DNA of 64,000 nucleotides from a bacterium. GTDB taxonomy: Bacteria; Myxococcota_A; Bradymonadia; UBA7976; UBA1532. The translations under genes and the position numbers were made by a program. Below are positions 25,605 through 33,396 of the stretch, one piece after another. Each line of letters starts with the position of its first letter. Within the stretch, counting starts at the first letter, position 1. The notes under the pieces are model-generated. The model saw nothing but the letters and a program-made list of their open reading frames with translations. It had not been told where the DNA came from and made no database searches. The DNA lies in the NCBI GenBank assembly GCA_030427205.1, contig JAUHXC010000013.1:180620-244619 (forward strand), in the 5' to 3' direction.

Positions 25605-26747
25605 ATGGGTCGCTTCGCCATCCCCGCAGCGTGCATCCGGCTCGGGCTGTGTCTGCTCATGGCCTTCGTCGCGGCGGCGGCGTCCGCCCAGACGGCGCCT
25701 TCGCCCGCGCTCGAGGCCGCCGGGGCCCACGGGGCGCCCGATGTCGATCCGCTCGCCGAAGAGGGCCGGCGCCTGCTCGCCCGCCACGGGTGCACCGGCT
25801 GCCACAGCCTCGACGGCGCCGCCGGCCCCGGCCCGACGTTCGCCGACCGCTGGGGCGGCCTGGCCGTCGTCCGGGTCGGCGCCGAGAGCCGGCCGGTGCC
25901 CTATGATCGGGCCTATCTGGCGCGGGCGGTGGCGGCCCCCGACGCCGAGCTCGCCGAGGGCTGGTCGGCGGGCATCATGCCGCCCTACGACCTCGACGGG
26001 GCCACGCTGGACGCCATGGCCGCCGCATTGGCGGCCGCGGCGACGGCGGCGCCCGATCCGCCGCCGACCGGCTGGGACGGGCTGATCGCGGGGCTCGTGA
26101 TCTTCGTCCTGGGCCACTTCGTGCTCTCGGCCGGCCCGCTGCGGCGCCCGCTCGTCAATCGGCTCGGCGAGCGCGGCTTCCAGCTGGCTTATTCGCTCGT
26201 CGCCGCATTCGGCATGTACCAGCTGATCGTCGGGCTCGACGCCACGCCGTACGTCGAGCTGTGGCCGCCGCTGCCCTGGACCCAGCAGGTGCCGCTGGCG
26301 GTGATGCCCGTCGCGGTCTCGCTGTGGGTCTTCGGCTTCTCGACCCCCAGCCCGACCGCCGCGGGTCAGTCGGCGCGGGTGAGCGAGCCGCCGAAGGGCA
26401 TCATCGCCATCACCCGTCACCCGGCCTTGTGGGGCTTCGTGCTGTGGGGGCTGGCGCATCTGCCGCCCAATGGCGATCTGGCCACCGTGGCCTTCTTCGG
26501 CGGCTTCGTCGTCCTCGCCCTCGGCGGCATGTGGCATATCGACCGCCGCCGGGCGGCGCGGCTGGGCGCCGATTGGACGGCGTTCGCCGAGCAGACCTCG
26601 GTCGTGCCGTTCGTCGCGCTGCTGCGGGGCCGGGCCCGTTTGCGCTTCGGGCGCGGCGACCTCGTGCGGCTGGTGGTCTCGCTGGTCGTCTTCGTGGGCA
26701 TCCTGCATACCCACCACCTGCTCTTCGGGGTGCCGGCGCTGCGCTGA
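25605..26747 (+). CDS. Cytochrome c domain fused to NnrU-family membrane protein
   Basis: The protein has 380 residues. ATG 25605 is chosen because GAGG sits 5 bases upstream and a signal peptide follows (about residues 1-28, ending ASAQ). Residues about 45-145 form a mono-haem cytochrome c: CTGCH at 63-67 and GIMPP with Met125 as likely axial ligand, resembling those in oxidase subunit II. A linker leads to an NnrU domain (about 165-360) with several helices and HFVLSAGPLR, GIIAITRHPALWGFVLWGL and MWHIDRRR. NnrU-type proteins are linked to nitrogen-oxide metabolism, and related membrane folds occur in methyltransferases and isomerases. The fusion implies electron delivery to the NnrU fold. 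The next gene is convergent. Confidence 0.8.
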   Translation: MGRFAIPAACIRLGLCLLMAFVAAAASAQTAPSPALEAAGAHGAPDVDPLAEEGRRLLARHGCTGCHSLDGAAGPGPTFADRWGGLAVVRVGAESRPVPYDRAYLARAVAAPDAELAEGWSAGIMPPYDLDGATLDAMAAALAAAATAAPDPPPTGWDGLIAGLVIFVLGHFVLSAGPLRRPLVNRLGERGFQLAYSLVAAFGMYQLIVGLDATPYVELWPPLPWTQQVPLAVMPVAVSLWVFGFSTPSPTAAGQSARVSEPPKGIIAITRHPALWGFVLWGLAHLPPNGDLATVAFFGGFVVLALGGMWHIDRRRAARLGADWTAFAEQTSVVPFVALLRGRARLRFGRGDLVRLVVSLVVFVGILHTHHLLFGVPALR

Positions 26748-26763
26748 GGCCGCTCGACGTCGC

Positions 26764-27384
26764 TCAGACCACCGACAGGAAGCCCAGCTCGATCAGCCAG
26801 AGATAGAAGGCGATCCGCGGGATGCGGGTCAGCGAGATGAGGATGAACGGGCGGAACTGCATGCCCAGCGCGCCGGCGCTCCAGCAGGCGACGCAGTAGG
26901 GCAGGGGGCTGACGGCGCCGATGAGCACCGCCCAGACGCCGTAGCGTTCGACCATGTTGTGGATCTGGCGCCCGCGGCCTTCGGTGATGCGCCGGAAGAA
27001 TCGAGTCCAGCCCAGCCGGCGGCCGATGTAGAAGCCGAGGCTGCCGCCGATCATCGCGCCGACGCTGCCGTAGAAGACGATGGTCCAGAAGGGCACCCCG
27101 CCGAGCAGCGCGAGCCCCTGGTAGATGTCGGGCGGGATGGGCAGGCCGAGCGCGTCTTGCATGAAGAAGCCCAGCCCGACGCCGAAGGGGCCGAGCAGGT
27201 CGACGAAGTGCCCGCCGAGGGCGACGAGCTCGGCGCGGAAGACGAGCCCGATCGCGGTGACGGCGCCGAAGAGCACGAGCAGGCCGACGCAGGTCTTGAT
27301 CAGCAGCCGCTTGAGGTCGGGCAGCTCGCGGGTGTCCGGCGGGCCGTCGAGGGCGGCGGCGGGTGATGCGGCGGGGTCGGTCAC
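26764..27384 (-). CDS. VTT-domain (DedA/SNARE-associated) membrane protein
   Basis: The protein has 206 residues from GTG 27384, which has GGAG four bases upstream; an earlier start would add about 52 residues lacking any such signal. Hydrophobic segments include about 28-48, 70-90, 105-130 and 160-200. GFFMQDALGLPIPPDIYQGL, GSVGAMIGGSLGFYIGRRLG and a C-terminal helix after SPLPYCVACWSAGALGM fit VTT proteins of the YqaA/DedA group, probable lipid scramblases or flippases in the inner membrane. It is divergent from the CHAT gene and convergent with NnrU. Confidence 0.75.
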   Translation of the reverse strand: MTDPAASPAAALDGPPDTRELPDLKRLLIKTCVGLLVLFGAVTAIGLVFRAELVALGGHFVDLLGPFGVGLGFFMQDALGLPIPPDIYQGLALLGGVPFWTIVFYGSVGAMIGGSLGFYIGRRLGWTRFFRRITEGRGRQIHNMVERYGVWAVLIGAVSPLPYCVACWSAGALGMQFRPFILISLTRIPRIAFYLWLIELGFLSVV

Positions 27385-27469
27385 GGGGCTCCGGGCGTGG
27401 CCAGTCGGTCGGGTCGGATAGAGCTTCGACACAGTGCCGAGCGCGACCGGGTGGATCAAGGCGCCGCCC

Positions 27470-27497
27470 GTGACATATGTAGTCATCCCCATATAAT
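27470..27497 (+). promoter_or_regulatory. Near-consensus sigma-70-type promoter of the CHAT operon
   Basis: GTGACA at 27470-27475, a 16-nt spacer, and a perfect TATAAT at 27492-27497 lie 30 bases before the TTG start of the CHAT gene. So exact a -10 box is rare in this GC-rich window, and it predicts strong transcription from about 27504. Confidence 0.65.
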
Positions 27498-27527
27498 GGG
27501 CCGTCGCCCCCGGCCCGAGGGTTCGGA

Positions 27528-29009
27528 TTGCCCGATACATCCCGTCGTGACCGCCGGCCGGTCGTGCTGCTCGTATTCGCCAACGACCGGCAGAGCGTCG
27601 ACGCCGGCTGGCTGCGCGACCTCGCCGGGGAGCGGCGCTCGATCATCGACGCGCTCTTCGTCGCCGAGCGGGAGCAGCACTGTCGGATCGTGGCCGACTC
27701 GAACGTCACCCATCGGTCGTTCTTCGACCTGGTCGTGCGCCACCGGCGGCGCATCGTCGGGGTGCACTTCGGCGGGCACGCCGACCCGGGTGGTCTGCAG
27801 TTCGAAGACCAGCGGGGGTCGCCTTCGCCGGCCCGGATGGACGCCATCGCCGAGACGCTCAGCGAGCTGCCGGCGCTGCGCTGGGTCTTCCTCAACGGCT
27901 GCGGCACCGCCGAGCACGTGGGCGTGCTGCACGCGCGCATCGACGCGCCGATCATCGCCACCGAGCGGGCGGTGCGGGACGACGTCGCCCGCGGCTTCGC
28001 CCACCGGTTCTACTTCTCGATGGCCCACGGCGAGACGCTGGCCATGGCTTTTCGCCACGCCGAGCGCGAGGTGCAGGCGATGCACCTCGACGCGACGGGC
28101 ATCGTGCGCAGCGGAGAGATGGCCGCCCAGTACTTCGCGCCGGTATCGACCCGCATGCTGCGGCCGGGCGCCGGCGGCGATGGCTCGACCCGCTGGCCCT
28201 GGGTGCTGCGCTGTCCCGACGACGCGACGGCGGCGACCGAGTGGCGGCTGGTCGACCTGGGCACGAGCGCGGAGGTGCCGGCCGTCGCCTTCGAGGCGCC
28301 AGAAGAGGACGCGGGTGAGCCGGCCGCGGGTCCGCCAGAGGCCATCGAGGTGTCGGGCGGCGGCTATGGCCGGTGGGCCATCGGGTTGGGGTTGCTGGGC
28401 GCGCTGGCCGCAGGGGTGGTGGCGATCGGACGCGACGGGTGTGAGCCGCCCCCGCCGCCAGCGCGCGCGGACGCAGGCGGCATAGGAGACGGGTCGATAC
28501 CGGATACTCTGCCGGAGGTCGTTCGGGGCGACGGCCCGACAGGTGATGTCACGCCCGATGACGGTGCGGTGGATGATGGGCCATCGGACGCGCCGGACGT
28601 CACGCCGCCTCCTCCGACACGCACACCGACGACGCGCCGCCGTCGGCCAAAGACGCCGCCGCCACCGGGACCCCGGACCGTGGATACGAAGGTCCCCGTG
28701 CCCGACGCCGAGCCCGTTCGCGCGCCGGATGTGGGTGTCAGCGCCGCTTGCCGTACCGCGCGGAGCAGGCTGCAGGCCCTCGCCGGCACCTATGGGGCGA
28801 CCTGCAAGCGGGCCTGGACGGCCATGAGGGATGCCTGCGACCCGGATGATCGCCTGAAGACAGCGGGCTGCGGTTTTTGCGGTGACGGACGGGTCGATTC
28901 GGAAAAAAACGCCGACGGGCGCCCTATGGAGCAGTGTGACGGAAAGAAGTGGTGCACCACCGACTGCAAGTACAGGGGCACGCTGCCCCCGCCAGAGGCA
29001 AACCCATGA
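27528..29009 (+). CDS. CHAT-domain cysteine peptidase with transmembrane helix and Cys-rich tail
   Basis: The protein has 493 residues from a TTG start. Residues about 10-200 have the caspase-like CHAT pattern. The catalytic His is His84 in VHFGGHAD and the catalytic Cys is Cys125 in WVFLNGCGTAEH. The downstream conserved block is IIATERAVRDDVARGFAHRF followed by YFSMAHGETLAMAF. A helix at about 286-305 (AIGLGLLGALAAGVVAI) probably crosses the membrane. A Pro/Asp/Thr-rich linker follows, then a C-terminal region with eight Cys (CGFCGDGRVD, CDGKKWCTTDCKY). The topology implies a cytoplasmic protease and an outer Cys-rich sensor. It starts a three-gene operon, overlapping the next gene at ATGA. 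CHAT peptidases act in regulated cleavage and cell-death or defence circuits. The target is unknown. Confidence 0.78.
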   Translation: MPDTSRRDRRPVVLLVFANDRQSVDAGWLRDLAGERRSIIDALFVAEREQHCRIVADSNVTHRSFFDLVVRHRRRIVGVHFGGHADPGGLQFEDQRGSPSPARMDAIAETLSELPALRWVFLNGCGTAEHVGVLHARIDAPIIATERAVRDDVARGFAHRFYFSMAHGETLAMAFRHAEREVQAMHLDATGIVRSGEMAAQYFAPVSTRMLRPGAGGDGSTRWPWVLRCPDDATAATEWRLVDLGTSAEVPAVAFEAPEEDAGEPAAGPPEAIEVSGGGYGRWAIGLGLLGALAAGVVAIGRDGCEPPPPPARADAGGIGDGSIPDTLPEVVRGDGPTGDVTPDDGAVDDGPSDAPDVTPPPPTRTPTTRRRRPKTPPPPGPRTVDTKVPVPDAEPVRAPDVGVSAACRTARSRLQALAGTYGATCKRAWTAMRDACDPDDRLKTAGCGFCGDGRVDSEKNADGRPMEQCDGKKWCTTDCKYRGTLPPPEANP

Positions 29010-29857
29010 TTTGGCGCCCGAGCCATCTTCTGCTCGCCATGCTGCTCTCGGCGGCTCCGACGTCTGCTGTCGCCGACGGCGCCGTATCGTTCGAGGCGTG
29101 TATGGAGAAGGCCTACTCGTCCGACCGCGCCGGCGCGCTGAAGTGCTTTCGCGGCATCGACGACGCCCAGGCGCCGCCCCTCAAGATATGGCTCGAGGCT
29201 CAGCTGCTCATCGAGTTCGACCGACTGGACGAGGCGGTCGAGCGCTGCCGGGCGTACCTCGGGCAAGAGGGCATCGACCATCGCCGCGAGGCCGAGGCCG
29301 CGCTCTCGAAGATCCTCCCCCGGGCGCGCGGTCGGATAGAGGTGCGCTGCGCGCCCGTCGGGGCTTCGGTCCGGGTCGCGGGAGAAGTCGCAGGCGCATG
29401 CCCCATGGTCACCGACTGGCTCACGCCCGGTGAGCACCGCGTCGACGTTGTGCTCGAGGATGAGGTCGCCTACTCGGAGACGGTCGCGGTCGTGGCGGGT
29501 CCGTCAGCGATCCCATGCTGTATGCCTCCACCGGCGCCGGTTGCCTCTCTCGGCAGGTTGATCGGGGCGGCTCTGTTCGTCACTGGGGTGGCCGGCCTTG
29601 GCGTCGGCGGTGCCTATCACTATGCGTCCGCCTCTGCGGCCGACAGCTACGAGCGCACGGGCGCTGCCAGCTTCGAGACCGAAGCCTACTGGAATGACCG
29701 TGTCGATGGTCCTCTGAAGGCAGCGATAGTGCTCTACGGTGTCGGCCTCGCTGCAATGGTGGGGGGCAGCATCCTCTGGATGGCCGGCGGCACCGAGGAG
29801 CACGATCTGAGCCTGTCGGTCGGTCCGAATGGCTTGGCTGTCGGAGGTGCGTGGTGA
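29006..29857 (+). CDS. Exported PEGA-type protein with tetratricopeptide-like N-terminal part
   Basis: The protein has 283 residues. ATG 29006 overlaps the CHAT stop. A signal peptide covers about 1-23 (ending AVADG). Residues 25-105 form helical pairs of tetratricopeptide type (SFEACMEKAYSSDRAGALKC, WLEAQLLIEFDRLDEAVERC). Residues about 112-165 (GRIEVRCAPVGASVRVAG ... TPGEHRVDVVLED) match the PEGA beta-domain seen in surface proteins. Two hydrophobic helices lie near 185-205 and 235-260. Extracytoplasmic PEGA domains often bind peptidoglycan or proteins. Its coupling to the CHAT gene suggests it is a sensor or substrate partner. Confidence 0.7.
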   Translation: MIWRPSHLLLAMLLSAAPTSAVADGAVSFEACMEKAYSSDRAGALKCFRGIDDAQAPPLKIWLEAQLLIEFDRLDEAVERCRAYLGQEGIDHRREAEAALSKILPRARGRIEVRCAPVGASVRVAGEVAGACPMVTDWLTPGEHRVDVVLEDEVAYSETVAVVAGPSAIPCCMPPPAPVASLGRLIGAALFVTGVAGLGVGGAYHYASASAADSYERTGAASFETEAYWNDRVDGPLKAAIVLYGVGLAAMVGGSILWMAGGTEEHDLSLSVGPNGLAVGGAW

Positions 29858-31002
29858 TGCGCGGTGTTTCACTTCTGCTCATGTGTCTTCTGATGTCGGG
29901 GTGTCTTCGCACCGCCGATGATATTCGTGAAGGGCTCGGAGCCTGTCACTGGCGTGCGGAGCAACGGTCGTACACGCTGAGTGGACACTCTGGCCTGCAG
30001 CGCACGCGGATCGCTCTCGACAGCCCTCGCGAGGGCAGCCCCGCCTGGAGCATGTGGGCGCTCGAAGACCCCAAGATCGTTCGCTTCGACTTGGCCGACG
30101 ACGGTGCTCTGGCCGTAGCCGACGACTCGATGTGCGACCGCGAGGCGGATCACTGGATGATCTGCGCCGAGCAGGGGCAGGGGCTGAGCCATACGTCCAT
30201 GATCAATGGCAACTACCCCAGCGAGATAGCGCTGCACCACGGCTTGCAGTTGGGCGAGAGAATCGAGAGCCCCGACAGGTCGAAGGACCTCGTGGTCGTC
30301 CAGCACGGCGGGCGGCTCATCGCTCTCTTCAATCACTCACCTATGGCCTCTGATGGGTATAGTCTTCATGCCTGGGCGCCGACGCTCCATTCGGAATCCA
30401 CCGACCTCCATTTGGATCTGGGCGAGCTCGACGTGGCACGCCGCGGGGACGAGCTGTGCATGGTGGGCCGGCCAAGGGAAGACGGCGTGTCCGCCAAGGT
30501 TCGCTCCTTCGTCGCGCAGATCGACGCAGACGGCCGCCTGGTGGAGCTCGCGGCTCACGATACGCTCGATGCCGACGCTGTATGTGCCCGGCCTGCGATC
30601 TTCGCGCTCCGTGATACCTGGCTCATGCTCTGCGCGACTGCGACATCGATGCAGGCGCTGGTTTCGTCGGATTGCCGTCACTGGCAGCGGGTCGATGTGC
30701 CCGATGAACGCGCGCGTGACGCTGAGTTGAACGGGTGGCCGGCGACACCTTCGATCACGTACGGACCCAGGGGCGGCGCCGTGGCGGCCTGGACCCGGGA
30801 GGACGGGGTCGTCATCATGCAGTTCGACGTGGATGGGCGGCCGGTCTCCTCCGATGTTCTGACGGGTGCGGGCCGCACGTTCGAACTGGACGGCGGGCCT
30901 GCGATGGGGTTGGACAGGGCGCGTGCTGCCTATCTGGTCGCGTGGCTGGCAGCCCCGAACTCTGGCGCCTATGAGTTCGTGGAGTGGACGTGCGAGCCCT
31001 GA
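29857..31002 (+). CDS. Lipoprotein, possible beta-propeller
   Basis: The protein has 381 residues. ATG 29857 overlaps the previous stop and has GGAGG upstream. The signal ends LMSGC with Cys16. The mature protein has repeated beta-strand blocks punctuated by Trp and Asp (AWSMWALEDPKIVRFDLAD, LHAWAPTLHSEST, GAVAAWTREDGVVIMQFD, AAYLVAWLAAP) in a way that suggests a propeller of six or seven blades, but no named repeat is certain. It is the last gene of the CHAT operon, and its stop is 5 bases from that of the convergent sulfatase-like gene. The location is probably the outer membrane. Confidence 0.6.
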   Translation: MRGVSLLLMCLLMSGCLRTADDIREGLGACHWRAEQRSYTLSGHSGLQRTRIALDSPREGSPAWSMWALEDPKIVRFDLADDGALAVADDSMCDREADHWMICAEQGQGLSHTSMINGNYPSEIALHHGLQLGERIESPDRSKDLVVVQHGGRLIALFNHSPMASDGYSLHAWAPTLHSESTDLHLDLGELDVARRGDELCMVGRPREDGVSAKVRSFVAQIDADGRLVELAAHDTLDADAVCARPAIFALRDTWLMLCATATSMQALVSSDCRHWQRVDVPDERARDAELNGWPATPSITYGPRGGAVAAWTREDGVVIMQFDVDGRPVSSDVLTGAGRTFELDGGPAMGLDRARAAYLVAWLAAPNSGAYEFVEWTCEP

Positions 31003-31007
31003 CCGCC

Positions 31008-33335
31008 CTACCGCCGCGGTCGCGCCGGCTCGACCTCTTCGCTCATCCACTGGCGAAGGCGGTTCTGCAGCCGCTCGAAGACCTCCGGGTGCCGCTCGGA
31101 GAGCTCCTCCTGCTCGTGCGGATCCCGCGACAGGTCGTAGAGCTGATACTCGTCGAACGTGATCCCGTAATGCAGCTTCCACGGCCAGTCGATGATCGCC
31201 CGGCGGTCCGAGTGGGTCGCGTCCTTGACCATCTCGACGAAGACCGGCGGATGCTTCGGCGGCGTCGCCCGGGTGCCATAGGGCACCAATGACACCCCTT
31301 GCAGGTCGGATGGGATGTCGAGCCCCACCAGCTCGAGCACCGTCGGCACGATGTCGATCATGGCCACCGGCTGGTCGATCTGGCGCGAGGGCAGGCCGGG
31401 GCCGGCGATGATGAGCGGGACCCGCACCTGGTCGTTGTACAGGTGCTGGCCGTGATAGCGATAGCCGTGCTCGTAGAAGCCTTCTCCGTGATCGCTCTGC
31501 ACGATGACATAGGTGTCTTCGGCGAAGGGGCTGGCGTCGAGCCAGCGCAAGAGCCGCCCGATCTGCCGGTCGGTATAGCGGATCTCCTCGTCGTAGAGGT
31601 CTTCGGGCTCGGTGCCGTAGTCGATGTCTTCGTGGTCCTGATAGAAGTGATGCGGGTCGATGTAATGCAGCCAGAGGAAGAACGGCGGGTCTTCGGGGCG
31701 GCCGGCGAGCCACTTCAGCGCGGCGTCGGTCACCAGGTTGCCGCTGATGACATGCGGGATGCGCTTCTGATAGCGCCGCACGATGCTCAGATCCCACTCG
31801 GTGAAGCCTTGGTCGAGGCCGTAGCCCGGCAGGAAGAAGCGATGGGATGGGATGCCGGCGGTGTGATAACCCGCCGCCTGCAATCGCTCGGCGAGGGTCA
31901 CGTTCTCCGGGTGCACCGTGGCCCACAGGTCGGGGCTGCGATCGACCTCGCTGTAGTAGCGCCCGATGAACATCGACGGCATCGAGGCCTTGGTCTGCGG
32001 GCCCTGGCTGAAGGCCCAGGTGAAGCGCAGCCCGCTGTGGGCCAGCTGATCGAGGTTGGGCGTGCTGTCGCGCGCGTAGCCGGCGTAGCCCAGCCGGTCG
32101 GCGCGCAGGGTGTCGACGGTGATGAGCACGATGTGCGGGCGGCTGGCGAGCGGCGCGCCGACGGCGCCCGGTTCGGCGGGCGGCGGTTCGGGGGCCGGCA
32201 GCTTCGGCTGGGGCTTGCCCGGGCTGTCGCCGCCGAAGCAGTCGTCGTCGATGCTGTTGCGCGGGATCTCGCGGGCGCCGGGGTGCACGTCGGGGTTGTC
32301 GTCGTCGCAGTCGCCGCCGCCGAGCAGCCCGGCGTAGCCGTCGCCGTCGGCGTCGAAGAGCGGCTGAGCGACGATCACCAGCGGCTGGAAGACCAGGGTC
32401 TGGTGCAACAGCGCCTTCTTGATCGTGCCGCGGGCGTCGATGTGCACCACCAGATCGGCGGCGCCGAGGGCCGAGACGATGCCCAGGGCCAGCACCGCGC
32501 GCCGCACGGCCGGGCCGCCGAGGCGTCGGGCCGAGACCCGGCGCAGGGCCGTGGTCAGCGCGATCGTCAGCAGGGGATAGGCCACGATGAAGGCCGCCGT
32601 CCAGCCGCCGAGGCGCTCGCGTAGGGCGTCGTTGCGGGCGACGGTCAGGCCGATGGCCGAGAGGCCGATCGCGGCGAGCAGGCCGGTCATGATCCGGCTG
32701 CCCCAGGCCCAGCGGCGATCGAGGTGGGCCAGGCGGATGCGGGCGACGGCCCAGAAGTAGAGCGCGCCGATGGCCGCCACCGGCGTCCACCCGGCGAGCG
32801 CCGCGGCGCCCACCGCGCGGTTGTGGGTATAGGCCAGGATGAGCCGCGTGGGCCCGTAGATGAGCCCGGCGAACAGCACCACCGCCAGCAGGCCGGCGCC
32901 GGCGTCGGCCGAGCGGCTGGGCGGGGGCGCGTCGAGCACCGGATACGCCTCGATCGGCGTCGTCCCCTCGGCGCGGTCGTCCGCCTGCGGGTCGTCGCCT
33001 GCGGGCGCCGGCAGCGCGGGCAGCTCGGCGGTTGGGGTCGTGGCGGCCCTCGCCGGGGCCGGGCGCTCGCGAGGCGTCAGCCGGCGGGTGGTCGAGCCGA
33101 TCCGCCGGGCCCGGGTCCACAGCCCGGCGAGGCCGGCGGCGGTGGCGGCGACGAGCAGCCCGAAGAGCGCATAGGGCGCGAGGACATAGATCGCCGCCGC
33201 CCAGCGCTCGCCGCGGGCGAGCTCGCCCGAGATGGCGAGCTGAGCCGCCTCGACGGCGCCGAGCAGCACCGCCGCGAGCAGCAGACCGTGAAACAGGGCG
33301 TAGGTCGCCGCGCGGCTCTCGGCGGGGTCTCTCAT
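31008..33335 (-). CDS. Membrane sulfatase/phosphatase-fold protein with MopE-type metal-binding motif
   Basis: The protein has 775 residues. About eight hydrophobic helices lie in residues 10-330, with a disordered Pro/Ala linker near 95-140. A metal-binding motif of the MopE class, DADGDGYAG ... GGDCDDDNPDVHPGAREIP ... IDDDC, is at about 323-366. From about 400 follows an alkaline-phosphatase-superfamily sulfatase domain with TVDTLRADRLGY, ASMPSMF, HYIDPHHF, SDHGEGFYEHG and YDLSRDPHE. The usual nucleophile motif C/S-x-P-x-R reads S-M-P-S-M near residue 450, so Ser may stay unmodified, as in related phosphatases or phosphotransferases. The catalytic domain is predicted to face the periplasm. 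Substrate unknown. Confidence 0.78.
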   Translation of the reverse strand: MRDPAESRAATYALFHGLLLAAVLLGAVEAAQLAISGELARGERWAAAIYVLAPYALFGLLVAATAAGLAGLWTRARRIGSTTRRLTPRERPAPARAATTPTAELPALPAPAGDDPQADDRAEGTTPIEAYPVLDAPPPSRSADAGAGLLAVVLFAGLIYGPTRLILAYTHNRAVGAAALAGWTPVAAIGALYFWAVARIRLAHLDRRWAWGSRIMTGLLAAIGLSAIGLTVARNDALRERLGGWTAAFIVAYPLLTIALTTALRRVSARRLGGPAVRRAVLALGIVSALGAADLVVHIDARGTIKKALLHQTLVFQPLVIVAQPLFDADGDGYAGLLGGGDCDDDNPDVHPGAREIPRNSIDDDCFGGDSPGKPQPKLPAPEPPPAEPGAVGAPLASRPHIVLITVDTLRADRLGYAGYARDSTPNLDQLAHSGLRFTWAFSQGPQTKASMPSMFIGRYYSEVDRSPDLWATVHPENVTLAERLQAAGYHTAGIPSHRFFLPGYGLDQGFTEWDLSIVRRYQKRIPHVISGNLVTDAALKWLAGRPEDPPFFLWLHYIDPHHFYQDHEDIDYGTEPEDLYDEEIRYTDRQIGRLLRWLDASPFAEDTYVIVQSDHGEGFYEHGYRYHGQHLYNDQVRVPLIIAGPGLPSRQIDQPVAMIDIVPTVLELVGLDIPSDLQGVSLVPYGTRATPPKHPPVFVEMVKDATHSDRRAIIDWPWKLHYGITFDEYQLYDLSRDPHEQEELSERHPEVFERLQNRLRQWMSEEVEPARPRR

Positions 33336-33396
33336 CGGCGGGAGTATAGCCCGTTTTCGCGCCAGGGGCCGCGCTCGCGCTCGAATCGCGGGCCGA

